From CAZGNZ01 sp964527215 (GTDB lineage Bacteria; Fidelibacterota; Marinisomatia; SCGC-AAA003-L08; JACNLC01): 64,000 nt of DNA. The stretch covers positions 44,625-108,624 of the forward strand of contig CAZGNZ010000008.1 in assembly GCA_964527215.1 (NCBI GenBank), given 5' to 3'. Shown here piece after piece: positions 17,960 through 27,033 of the stretch. Below the pieces are notes generated by a model. That model did no database searches and was not told the DNA's origin. It saw only the letters and a program-made list of their open reading frames with translations. The position numbers were made by a program, and so were the translations under genes. Each line of letters begins with the position of its first letter. The first letter of the stretch is position 1.

Positions 17960-19042
17960 TCAATCCAGTCTGTATCCTGAAGCACTGTCAAAGAAATGAA
18001 CAAACTCCCTCATTATATCAAAAGAAATCCGGCTGCCCGATTCCATCATCACCGTTTCGGGGACTTTTGCCGTAAACTGATGCCGCCCGGTTTTCAAATG
18101 GAAATTGGATTCACTGCCCATCAGCTCACAAACCTCCAGTATCCCTTCAAATCCTGTATCGTCATGGGTAATAACCACATGCTCCGGCCGAACGCCCAAT
18201 ACGACTTCACGATCAACGTAGGGAGCAAGCATCTGGCTCTTTTCTGCTGAAATTTCCAGTTTGAAGGACCCTTCATCTGCAACCAGAGTACCGTCTTCTT
18301 TTCGAACACCCACCGTAAAAAAATTCATGGCAGGCGACCCGATAAAACCGGCGACAAACTGGTTCGCCGGACGGCTGAATACATTGATCGGGGAGTCATC
18401 CTGCATGATATATCCATCCTTCATCACCACAATCCGATCACCCATCGTCATGGCTTCCACCTGATCGTGAGTCACATATATCATCGTGGTCCGCAGTGCT
18501 TTATGAAGCTTCTTGATCTCGGTCCGCATCTGAACCCGCAATTTGGCATCCAGATTGGACAGCGGCTCATCGAACAGGAATACCTTCGGCTTTCTGACAA
18601 TCGCCCGTCCCACTGCAACCCGCTGTCTCTGTCCGCCGCTGAGTTCCTTTGGTTTCCGTTTCAGCAGATCATCAATATCCAGAAGCGCCGACGCATCCGA
18701 TACGAATTTCTGAATGGTTTCTGCAGCAGTTTTACGAAGTTTAAGTCCGAAGGCCATATTGTCCCAGACACTCATGTGGGGATACAACGCATAATTCTGG
18801 AAAACCATGGCTATGTCGCGGTTTTTCGGTGCAACATCGTTCACGATCCTATCCCCGATCATCACCGATCCGCTGGTGATTTCCTCCAATCCTGCGATAA
18901 TCCTGAGCGTTGTCGATTTCCCGCAGCCTGACGGTCCTACCAGAACGACAAATTCACCGTCTTCAATCTCCAGATCCACATCGTGCAGAATCTGATTTTT
19001 CCCAAAAAACTTGTTTATGTTCTCAAGTTTCACCTTGGCCAT
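17960..19042 (-). CDS. Sugar ABC transporter ATP-binding protein (MalK/UgpC/MsmX type)
   Basis: 360 residues with all motifs of a CUT1-family ATPase: Walker A GPSGCGKST at 36-44, Q-loop FQNYALYPHM, signature LSGGQRQRVAVGRA from 134, Walker B VFLFDEP at 154-160, D-loop SNLDAK and switch His192 in YVTHDQVEAM. A C-terminal OB-fold regulatory domain (TOBE) includes EVVLGVRPEHVVI. It energises a carbohydrate importer; the matching permeases are encoded about 11-15 kb away at 30435-33747 on the same strand, with no other permease in the window. MsmX-type ATPases often serve several importers. It is coupled to the esterase gene downstream. Confidence 0.95.
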   Translation of the reverse strand: MAKVKLENINKFFGKNQILHDVDLEIEDGEFVVLVGPSGCGKSTTLRIIAGLEEITSGSVMIGDRIVNDVAPKNRDIAMVFQNYALYPHMSVWDNMAFGLKLRKTAAETIQKFVSDASALLDIDDLLKRKPKELSGGQRQRVAVGRAIVRKPKVFLFDEPLSNLDAKLRVQMRTEIKKLHKALRTTMIYVTHDQVEAMTMGDRIVVMKDGYIMQDDSPINVFSRPANQFVAGFIGSPAMNFFTVGVRKEDGTLVADEGSFKLEISAEKSQMLAPYVDREVVLGVRPEHVVITHDDTGFEGILEVCELMGSESNFHLKTGRHQFTAKVPETVMMESGSRISFDIMREFVHFFDSASGYRLD

Positions 19043-19111
19043 GTTGATTCCGTTTTCCGATTATTAACCAGTTGTTTGATTGATTTTGTCAAATTGTAAT
19101 CGAGAATGGGG

Positions 19112-21412
19112 TTACTGAAGGATTAATTCAACCAGTAAAACCACATCCAGAACGTCAATACTGGAGTCCCCGTTCAAATCACCGTGACAGACGACAATTT
19201 CTTCAAGGATGATGTCACCCAGAATATGACCCACAAGCATGACGATATCCAGAATGTCTGCATTTCCATCTAGATTGATGTCGCCATCCGGCAGACAGCC
19301 GCTTTCGGAATACACTGCCCTGAATGACATATCCCAAAGCAGATCTGGAACAGGAATAACGGTTGCTCCGCCGTCAGATACAACTGTATAACCTGCCGCC
19401 TGTGCCCCGAACAGACAGTCGACCCATGTAATGTCCCAACTACCCTGTGCGAGATCAAGGACGATTTCTCCGCCGGTGACGAATTCCGGAAGGCCGCTGT
19501 TTACCAGATGATACCAGTTGTATTCCCGATTCTGTACCCATCCTGCTGTCCAGCTGCCGCTCTCCAGGGCAAATCCCCGCAGCCGACTCACCAGATTGGA
19601 AAATTCATAATTTGCGATCTGAATCCAGTCCGTGCCCTGGTTGCTGACAAATATTTCATGTGACCCTGCGGAGACATCCACGGAATAGACCGAGTTGACA
19701 CTGGCTGACTGACTCAGAACAAGCGATCCGTCCACACGGATCTGTATGGTGGGGCTGGTTCCGGTATTTGCGCCGGTCACAACCCTGAAGGTCCCGTCCG
19801 ACGGGTAGTCCACGTGGAATGTTGGCGGATTTCGGTGCTGCGTATTCCAGACAGCCCCAAACAGATACTGTCCAAGGCCGGAGGCATCCGGATCCATTGT
19901 GCCGTCGGGCAAAATGGTAAAATCATTCTCCGGGGCCTGGCCCCAGGTCGTATATCCCGGTGAAACGGACAGATCGCCGGCATCATCTGTTCTGCATTCC
20001 GGCCGGACTGTGTTGGGAATATCCGTCAGCAAATCCGTCTCCTGCATGAATTGCGACAGCGGTTCGAAATGGTGATACAGACTGTTCCCGGCAACATAGC
20101 TGTCCCACCACCATGTCATGGCACTTCCGAAACTGCCCGACATTGCAGACGCCCAAAGGCTGTTATGCAGGTCAACACCTGACGGATCGAGCTCCAGAAA
20201 ATTATCCAGACCGAATTCACCGATGAGGGTCGGTTTCTGATACTGGTCCAGATACGTCTGCACCCAGTTGCTGTGTATGGTCTGAGGATCCACCGCGGCA
20301 GTATAATGATGGGTCTGAGTGAAGTCAATAATCGGCAGTTCCCAGGTATCCGGATCGTTGTCAGCCATGGCATAGCTCGTGGTGATCAGATGATCATAGA
20401 CATCCAGATCCGCGATCGTCTGAGACGTTTCCAGATGCCACTGCGTGATTTCATCCTGGTGGGCACTGAAATCATTGGTCCACTCGACTTCATTAAAGCT
20501 TTCCCATGCCATAATATTGGGACTGTAGCCCCAGCGGGCGACAATATACTTCAGCCTTTGCTCGTAATAATCTCTTGCGGCCTGACTGGTAAAAAAATCC
20601 CACGTATTCTGACATGGTCCGCCGTTGGCGGCATTATAGGGATTGCTGCCCCACTCCGGATTCACATTGGAAGAAACCTGTCCGTGATTGTTCAGACAGA
20701 GCATAATGTAAATTCCCGTTTCGGCTGCATGTTCTATAATCCAGTCGAGTATAAATGCACGGTCCTGCCGGCTGCTGTAGTTGCCCAATCCGGTATCATT
20801 CCACTCGATGCCGGTTCCCCAGCTGCACATCCAGATGCGGATGAAGTTTCCGCCTGCATCTGACAGATCATTCATCCACTCCTCATAATCATTAATGCCG
20901 TTGTACTGCCACCAGCCCATATTTTCGCCGATCGCGAAATACTGAGAGCCGTCATCATGTGACAGATACCGATCATTTGTCATTCGAACAAATCCGGGAT
21001 TCACCCCCTCTTCACAAGTGAAAGTGAAACTGCCGGAAGTTTCCGACCCGGTATGGTCGGTGATCGTGAGCCAGTAATTCCAGTTCCCGGCCGTATCAGG
21101 CGTAAACCGAACCTTCCATCCGGGACTGCCCGACTCAACCAGAATCCCGCTGCCGATATCAGTGTAATCCTGCATCCAGAAGCCGTCCACATGTACGATA
21201 CCGCCTGCAGGATTTTGAAAATCAGCCGTCAGATGCACATCCGCCGGATCATACGGATTATCAAAATCCGCCGTCAGTTCGACCATTAATTCAAATTTTT
21301 CATACACCTGAACGACATCACTTTGTGCAGTGATCTCAAGAAAGTGCGGCTGTGCAATTCCTGCTGTCATGAAGACAGATAACAGAATCAGAGCCTTTGC
21401 AAACCCATTCAT
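19112..21412 (-). CDS. Secreted DUF5060-type clan GH-A glycosidase with C-terminal dockerin
   Basis: 766 residues: signal peptide to about residue 20, an N-terminal DUF5060-like beta domain (about 22-130), a (beta/alpha)8 barrel with acid/base Glu308 in SFNEVEW and nucleophile Glu399 in IGEFGLD, beta-sandwich modules, then a dockerin-like pair from about 703 (DGDINLDGNADILDIVML and HGDLNGDSSIDVLDVVLL). It is a paralogue of the lipoprotein encoded at 53815-56016: both share IARWGYSPNI or VARWGYSPNI before the first glutamate. It probably hydrolyses an external polysaccharide. No cohesin is present, so the dockerin may be a calcium-stabilised tail. A good Shine-Dalgarno (AGAGGT) supports the ATG. 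Confidence 0.82.
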   Translation of the reverse strand: MNGFAKALILLSVFMTAGIAQPHFLEITAQSDVVQVYEKFELMVELTADFDNPYDPADVHLTADFQNPAGGIVHVDGFWMQDYTDIGSGILVESGSPGWKVRFTPDTAGNWNYWLTITDHTGSETSGSFTFTCEEGVNPGFVRMTNDRYLSHDDGSQYFAIGENMGWWQYNGINDYEEWMNDLSDAGGNFIRIWMCSWGTGIEWNDTGLGNYSSRQDRAFILDWIIEHAAETGIYIMLCLNNHGQVSSNVNPEWGSNPYNAANGGPCQNTWDFFTSQAARDYYEQRLKYIVARWGYSPNIMAWESFNEVEWTNDFSAHQDEITQWHLETSQTIADLDVYDHLITTSYAMADNDPDTWELPIIDFTQTHHYTAAVDPQTIHSNWVQTYLDQYQKPTLIGEFGLDNFLELDPSGVDLHNSLWASAMSGSFGSAMTWWWDSYVAGNSLYHHFEPLSQFMQETDLLTDIPNTVRPECRTDDAGDLSVSPGYTTWGQAPENDFTILPDGTMDPDASGLGQYLFGAVWNTQHRNPPTFHVDYPSDGTFRVVTGANTGTSPTIQIRVDGSLVLSQSASVNSVYSVDVSAGSHEIFVSNQGTDWIQIANYEFSNLVSRLRGFALESGSWTAGWVQNREYNWYHLVNSGLPEFVTGGEIVLDLAQGSWDITWVDCLFGAQAAGYTVVSDGGATVIPVPDLLWDMSFRAVYSESGCLPDGDINLDGNADILDIVMLVGHILGDIILEEIVVCHGDLNGDSSIDVLDVVLLVELILQ

Positions 21413-21424
21413 GCTAACCTCTGT

Positions 21425-22450
21425 TTATCCTATTTTTCCGTCGGTCTGCAGATACTCAAGCAGTTCTGAAAGACGGCATGTGGCCAGACACGCATATTTA
21501 TCCGCTCCCCCGTAATACACCATCAGGGTATCATCCATGACAATATTGCCGCAGGGAAAAATCACACCGTTGTAGTAGCCCTTCATTTCGTAATCCGTTT
21601 CCGGTTCCATGAGCCACTTCGGTGCACGTGCCAGAATTTTCCGCGGATCATGGAGATCCAGCAGCATGGCACCGATACGGTAGAGGAGATCCTCCCCCAC
21701 CACATGGTAAAGCATCAGCCAGCCGGCATCGGTTTTTACGGGCGGTGTTGAACCGCCGATTTTTTTCTCCCATTTGTATTCCGCTTTTGCAAGCAGTTCG
21801 CTGTGCGGCCAGTAGAGGGGATCATTCGAGAATGATATCCAGACAGCCGGCTGATCCACGCCGTATTCCGGTCCGACCCATTCCAGAGGCCGGTGCAGCA
21901 TCACGAATTTTCCACCGACTTTTTCCGGGAAAAGTATGACGTCCCTGTCATCCAGAATCGCACGATTCATTCTCCCCGCCCGCTTGAACGTTCGAAAATC
22001 ACCGGTCAGTGCCAGTCCGGTCGATGTGGAATTATGACGGATGGATACCGGCAGGTCGGGGTTGTCGAAAACCGGCGGATTGTATTTGCGTTCCTCATTG
22101 GGCAGCCAGTATTGTCCCGGAGGATAGGGCCGGGCGGCATACGTAACAAAATACGTATCTTCGAATTTTACAATACGGGGATCCTCCACACATCCGGCAT
22201 CAAACCCGTCTGCGCTGGGCGAGAACACCGGCCGGTCACTGACCCGCTCGAAATGCCTGCCGTCACTGCTTTCGGCCAATCCAAAATGTATTCGGTGTTC
22301 GGGATCATTTCCTGCAGCACGGTACAGAAGATATACCTTGCCTTCAGACTCCTCATACCATGCAGCGGGATTGGTGACCACCCGGTTCTCCCAGTCATTA
22401 TCCGGGTGGGGGCCCAGGATGGGATTCCCTTGATATCTTATCAGTTTCAT
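21425..22450 (-). CDS. GH130 glycoside phosphorylase (beta-mannoside type)
   Basis: 341 residues from the ATG at 22450, which gives the family-typical beginning MKLIRYQGNPILGPHP; a start at 22486 would add 12 residues. The five-bladed propeller fold is shown by repeated strands such as VYLLYRAAG, FVTYAARPY and LMVYYGGADKYACLA. The conserved EDPR is present with the likely general acid Asp90 (GCVEDPRI). GH130 enzymes phosphorolyse beta-1,4- or beta-1,2-linked mannosides to mannose 1-phosphate. No signal peptide, so it acts in the cytoplasm after import. It follows the dockerin glycosidase and aldo/keto reductase genes in one minus-strand run. Confidence 0.9.
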   Translation of the reverse strand: MKLIRYQGNPILGPHPDNDWENRVVTNPAAWYEESEGKVYLLYRAAGNDPEHRIHFGLAESSDGRHFERVSDRPVFSPSADGFDAGCVEDPRIVKFEDTYFVTYAARPYPPGQYWLPNEERKYNPPVFDNPDLPVSIRHNSTSTGLALTGDFRTFKRAGRMNRAILDDRDVILFPEKVGGKFVMLHRPLEWVGPEYGVDQPAVWISFSNDPLYWPHSELLAKAEYKWEKKIGGSTPPVKTDAGWLMLYHVVGEDLLYRIGAMLLDLHDPRKILARAPKWLMEPETDYEMKGYYNGVIFPCGNIVMDDTLMVYYGGADKYACLATCRLSELLEYLQTDGKIG

Positions 22451-22543
22451 ATTCAGGATTCTCTGTTTATTATGGTTCGCCAGCATTCAGAACGGTCCGG
22501 AAAGCCCTCGGCTTACCGTCCGGTTTCAGTGATGAAGCTGTTT

Positions 22544-23530
22544 CTACCAGACTGTTTCACTGGGTTTATTGTCCAGGATTCCTTCGATCCGGTCCAATAC
22601 ATCCGGGGTCAGGAGTGTCACTGCATCGGCCGCATTCAGGTTTTCCTCCAGCTGTTCAACTTGGGAAGCACCAAGGATGCAGGTGGACACCCGCGGATTG
22701 TTCAGAACCCACGCAACTGCAAGTACCGGGAGCGTCACGGACAGTCCATCCGCCAGTGTATTCAGTTTCCGGACCTTATTCAGTTTATCCTCCGCATTGT
22801 CTCCCAGGATGCTGTCTTTCAGCCATTCCAGCCCCGGCAGTCCCACTCGGGTTTTTCCGGGATCATCCTTCAGGTATTTCCCGGTAAGAACCCCGCTGTT
22901 CAGCGGCGACCAGGTGGTGGTGCCCATTCCGAAATTCTCATACAGCGGTTTGTACTCGACTTCAAAGCGGTGACGGTGGAACATGTGATATTCCGGCTGT
23001 TCCACCACGGGAGCCAGCAGGTGGTGCTGACTGGCAGCGGCATGGGCTTCCGTAATCTGCTGAGCACTCCACTCACTGGTGCCCCAGTACAGAATCTTGC
23101 CCTGCTGAATCAGATTGTGCATGGTCCAGACGGTTTCGGCAATGGGTGTATGAATATCCGGACGGTGACAGAAATACAGATCGAGATATTCCACCTGCAG
23201 CCGGCGCAGGGCAGCATGACAGGCTTCCACCACATGCTTTCGGTTCAGTCCTTTGCGGTTGGGGCCGTCACCGCCCCAGAAAACCTTGCTTGAAACCACA
23301 TAAGATTCCCGGGGCCAGTTCAGCTTGGTCAGGATATTGCCCATTACTTCTTCGGACCGGCCGCCCGCATACGCTTCGGCGTTATCAAAGAAATTGACAC
23401 CATTGTCATAGGCGGTGATCATCAGGTTCTCAGCAGTCTGATCATCTATCTGATTGCCAAAAGTCACCCAGGATCCGAAACTCAGTTCACTTACTTCAAG
23501 CCCGGATTTTCCAAGTTTATTGTATTTCAT
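22544..23530 (-). CDS. Aldo/keto reductase (Kv-beta/YghZ-like)
   Basis: 328 residues. The start is the ATG at 23530 because GGGGAGGACAA gives an excellent Shine-Dalgarno and the protein begins MKYNKLGKSGLEVSELSFG as in the family; an open frame continues upstream to 23758 but overlaps the CotH gene and codes an arginine run. The catalytic tetrad is complete: Asp49 and Tyr54 (FFDNAEAY), Lys82 (SSKVFWGG) and His122 (YFCHRPD). An NADPH-dependent reduction of a carbonyl, perhaps a keto or aldo sugar, is expected in the cytoplasm; the real substrate is unknown. Confidence 0.92.
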   Translation of the reverse strand: MKYNKLGKSGLEVSELSFGSWVTFGNQIDDQTAENLMITAYDNGVNFFDNAEAYAGGRSEEVMGNILTKLNWPRESYVVSSKVFWGGDGPNRKGLNRKHVVEACHAALRRLQVEYLDLYFCHRPDIHTPIAETVWTMHNLIQQGKILYWGTSEWSAQQITEAHAAASQHHLLAPVVEQPEYHMFHRHRFEVEYKPLYENFGMGTTTWSPLNSGVLTGKYLKDDPGKTRVGLPGLEWLKDSILGDNAEDKLNKVRKLNTLADGLSVTLPVLAVAWVLNNPRVSTCILGASQVEQLEENLNAADAVTLLTPDVLDRIEGILDNKPSETVW

Positions 23531-23559
23531 TTGTCCTCCCCGTTTTTTGAAGAATTGTT

Positions 23560-26500
23560 TTACGGATTCAGTATAATATCCACCATCAGAATGATATCCA
23601 GAATGTCCGTGTAACTGTCGTTGTTTATATCGGTTTCGCATGCCACTGATGGAGAAAACGCAGTCTGATCCAGAATAAATGCCACTGTCATCACAATATC
23701 CGTAACAGTCACGGTGCCGTCTCCGTCGGCGTCTCCGGAATGACTGCAGAACAGCCAAATTATACTGTTGTCCGTTCCCGGCGTACCGGTGCCGTCAGAG
23801 GCAAACCAGTTTTCTGCCACTCCGTTATCAGAGCCGGCATCCAGCAGTTCAAGAGTCGCCCCTTCACCGTCCGCTTCTTCCGGCCACGGCAGCTCATCAT
23901 TATACCGGACGGAATCCACCAGCTCACTGCCGGCATCCAGAAGCCAGATCAGTTCTCCGCCGTTGCTGAGACCGAATGGCAGGCTTCCGCTGACCGTTTC
24001 AACCGTGGGGTACAACTCGTTAAAGGCGGCGGAATCCCGACAGACAACCAGATAGTCCATCGGCTGAATGACAGTCCCTGCCGGGAGATATAAAGGCACT
24101 GCCGCATCCTCATCCCGAAGCTGCCAGCCGCTGACATCTGCCGGATCCTGCCCGAAATTCATCAGCTCCAGCCAGTCTCCGGTATCAAATTCATCTGCCG
24201 AGTGATAATTGATTTCATTCAGAATGACATTGACATCAGGGACCGCTGCCTCTTCAAAACGGGCCGTAATCACTGATCCTGAAAATGGCTGAAACGTCAG
24301 TGTTTCCGAATCACCTTCGATCCCTGTCCATTCCGTAAACTGATAGCCTTCACCCGCCGCCGCCGTGACAGTGACGGGAACTTCGGGAATGTAATAACCG
24401 GACCATGGAAACTCCGTCAGTTCGATGGTGTTGAGGAGCAGTTTCCCGCTGCCCGGAGGATCAATATCAAACTGCAGCTGAACTTCCGGCCCGTACTCGA
24501 ACTCAGACCGCAGATGACTGCGGGCATACGCCGGCCGCATTTGCCCGAACCCCCGCATAATATCAATATAGTTATACCACTCTGACAGCGAGCCCCACCA
24601 CAGCCCCTCATCATGCCATCTCTGATAATGCCGCGGCATTTCGGATTCAATCAGATTCTGCAGACTGTCAATATCATTTTGGACGGTTTCATTTATAAAC
24701 ACGGTGTTGATCATATCCAGATACTGATTGGTGAAATCCTGTCTGAAAATCGGGTTTTCACTTAAACTTCGAAACAGGAATGTGGACCAGGGCGGATTTC
24801 CGTGATGATTGTAGGTCTGCGTGGGACTCAGACAAAAGGCCAGGGTATTGTACTGGTAGCCGTACTGGTTTCCGCCTGCCCCGTAGGCATTGATACCAAA
24901 GCCCCAATCGGTGTCATACATCAGCCAGCGCCAGCGTCCGTCATCGGTGCGGGGACGCCAGTACTTGATATTATTGCCCGGCCAGTCCCGGTTGTCGAAA
25001 TAGATATTGCTGCCGAAATAGGTGATGAAATTATCAATTTCCATCATCTCCGTGACTGTCTGAAAGGATTCAGGAAGGGACATGTCGGCTGAGGCAATGG
25101 TCTCCAGCATCATATTGTAGTGCTCTTCATCTCCATGGATGGGACTGCCGTCCCCTTCGAGCATGTCAATATTATCCGGATCAATATCATGATGTGCTGC
25201 CAGATAATGCTCGTTCTGTTTTTCCCGAATATTCTGAATACCCCAGTATTCGCCGTTGATGTACACCACGCAGGGCCGGAATGCCTGGGTTTCCAGGTCC
25301 AGCGGTTCCACAAGATCCTGCATCAGCCCGTCTGCAAAATAGGTGCGGTCCCAATCGTTGGCAGAGTTTCTGAGAAGAAATGATTCAAAGGAATCCTGAC
25401 TGCGGTTGGTAAACAGCGGGTAATTGATTTCATTGGTTCCGTACCGGGACCGGGCAAAAACCGCCAGCGGTTTTTGTGGTCTGGCCCTGCTCCATCCGCC
25501 GAAAATCTTCATGCCGGCATCCAGTTGAAATCCGGGACTGCCGCCGGGTTCATAGAATTCAACATGGACCGGACGTTCCCAATCCTCCCAGAAATTTGCG
25601 CCGTAATAGGGATCCCAGGGTTCATAGTCATCACCGAGCACATAGATTCCGGAATCCGGATCCCAGAGATTTCCCGGCGACGTGGTTAAGGCCATCACCG
25701 GCAGACTGATATCCTGCTCGAAAATGTATGTTTTTGTCACTGGATGATGTGAATACGCGCCGGCCACCAGCGCACGGGCTCGAATGACTGTCGACTGGGT
25801 AATATTGACAGGTCCGGTATAAACCGAGCTGGTCTGGTCCGGGTCCTCTCCGTCGGTTGTGTACACGATGACATCGCCGCCGCTCTCCGTGCTCAGCGTC
25901 AGCTGAAAGGGAGCATTGTAAAAACCGCCGTCGTGAGAGAACAGGGGATTCGGAGCAAAATCCTGATAGCCTGTGCCGCTGTTGATTTCTCCGGGCGTCG
26001 CGTCGGGATAGAGCAGCCACTGGTCTTCATCCTCCGGATTGCGGCCAAGGGATAAGTCCGATGTCAGATGCGGCACTGTCAGGCTGTCCGCCCGGGTACC
26101 GTCCACCCGGGTCAGCACCAGCGGTTCACCGTCGGAACTGATACGGAAATTGGTGTGCAGCCGGGCCACATTCTGCTGAATCAGTTCATGTGTGCCCTGC
26201 GGATCATTCGGCGGGTTCTCCATCCCGAAGGTGAAAAAGGGAATCAGCGTCAGGTCGGAGGATGTCAGGCTGTGATTGTGAACCTGTATGGCAAGGACAT
26301 TTCCATCTTCCTGGAGTATGCCTTCAACATCGTCAACAGGAAATGCTTCAGGATATCCGCCCTGATAGATTTGGGCTTCGTGATAGTAATTATCCGAGCC
26401 CTGGTCATAGGGCGGCGGAACACCGGGTGCACCAATATTGGCCCGGCCGATTTCCCAGCCGTTCAGATAAGCCACAAATGCATCATCATAGTCCACATGC

Positions 26501-27033
26501 AGAATGGCCTGCAGGATATTGTCCAGCGGTCCTGCCGGGAATGCATGCCGCACATAGACTGAAATGGTATTTTCCACGGTCGTGGCATCGTCTCCGTCTC
26601 CATAGCCGAATCCGCTGGGCCCCGTTTGCCAGGATTGATCATCAAATCCAACGGCGTTCCAGTTGAATGGAGGTTCACTGGTTCCCACAAAATAGTTCCA
26701 GCTGTCTCCCCAGGTGATGACGGTCTCCCAGTGGTTGATCCACTCATCCCGATCCTTGTTCGATGCAAACACGATCAGATAATCATTCGGCTGAAGCGTA
26801 ACCGCCGGAAACACCCACTTGAACGGATCATCCGGATCGTCACTGATACCCCATCCGTCCAGGGATACGGCATCAGGTTCGCAATTATGCAGTTCAATCC
26901 AGTCCGGAAAATCGCCGTCTTCATCAGAAATGGTGTCAAAATTGGATGACATTACTTCATTGATCTGGATATGCTGACATATTACTGAACCGGCAAGAAG
27001 CACCGGAATCAGGGCATATCGGATTAAACTCAT
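23560..27033 (-). CDS. Secreted CotH-kinase-family protein with lamin-tail domains and dockerin
   Basis: 1157 residues: signal peptide (SLIRYALIPVLLAGSVICQ), a first lamin-tail domain (about 22-70, INEVMSSNFDTI...DWIELHN), a beta module, a chitobiase-C-terminal-like segment near 380-430 (VIVYTTDGEDPDQ), a CotH-type domain from about 445 to 810 (YINGEYWGIQNIREKQNEHY and LMYDTDWGFGIN, the D-x-D-W pattern), a second lamin-tail domain near 935-1050 and a dockerin-like pair at the end. CotH proteins in spores are protein kinases; in FCB bacteria this secreted architecture is common but of unknown function. It overlaps the glycosidase gene upstream by four bases. Confidence 0.85.
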   Translation of the reverse strand: MSLIRYALIPVLLAGSVICQHIQINEVMSSNFDTISDEDGDFPDWIELHNCEPDAVSLDGWGISDDPDDPFKWVFPAVTLQPNDYLIVFASNKDRDEWINHWETVITWGDSWNYFVGTSEPPFNWNAVGFDDQSWQTGPSGFGYGDGDDATTVENTISVYVRHAFPAGPLDNILQAILHVDYDDAFVAYLNGWEIGRANIGAPGVPPPYDQGSDNYYHEAQIYQGGYPEAFPVDDVEGILQEDGNVLAIQVHNHSLTSSDLTLIPFFTFGMENPPNDPQGTHELIQQNVARLHTNFRISSDGEPLVLTRVDGTRADSLTVPHLTSDLSLGRNPEDEDQWLLYPDATPGEINSGTGYQDFAPNPLFSHDGGFYNAPFQLTLSTESGGDVIVYTTDGEDPDQTSSVYTGPVNITQSTVIRARALVAGAYSHHPVTKTYIFEQDISLPVMALTTSPGNLWDPDSGIYVLGDDYEPWDPYYGANFWEDWERPVHVEFYEPGGSPGFQLDAGMKIFGGWSRARPQKPLAVFARSRYGTNEINYPLFTNRSQDSFESFLLRNSANDWDRTYFADGLMQDLVEPLDLETQAFRPCVVYINGEYWGIQNIREKQNEHYLAAHHDIDPDNIDMLEGDGSPIHGDEEHYNMMLETIASADMSLPESFQTVTEMMEIDNFITYFGSNIYFDNRDWPGNNIKYWRPRTDDGRWRWLMYDTDWGFGINAYGAGGNQYGYQYNTLAFCLSPTQTYNHHGNPPWSTFLFRSLSENPIFRQDFTNQYLDMINTVFINETVQNDIDSLQNLIESEMPRHYQRWHDEGLWWGSLSEWYNYIDIMRGFGQMRPAYARSHLRSEFEYGPEVQLQFDIDPPGSGKLLLNTIELTEFPWSGYYIPEVPVTVTAAAGEGYQFTEWTGIEGDSETLTFQPFSGSVITARFEEAAVPDVNVILNEINYHSADEFDTGDWLELMNFGQDPADVSGWQLRDEDAAVPLYLPAGTVIQPMDYLVVCRDSAAFNELYPTVETVSGSLPFGLSNGGELIWLLDAGSELVDSVRYNDELPWPEEADGEGATLELLDAGSDNGVAENWFASDGTGTPGTDNSIIWLFCSHSGDADGDGTVTVTDIVMTVAFILDQTAFSPSVACETDINNDSYTDILDIILMVDIILNP

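Noticed and set aside
21893..23293. 466-codon plus-strand open frame
   Set aside because: Antisense to the GH130 and aldo/keto reductase genes; no known motifs.
23531..23758. N-terminal extension of the aldo/keto reductase with an arginine run
   Set aside because: It overlaps the dockerin end of the CotH gene on the same strand, and a strong Shine-Dalgarno marks the ATG at 23530 as the true start.
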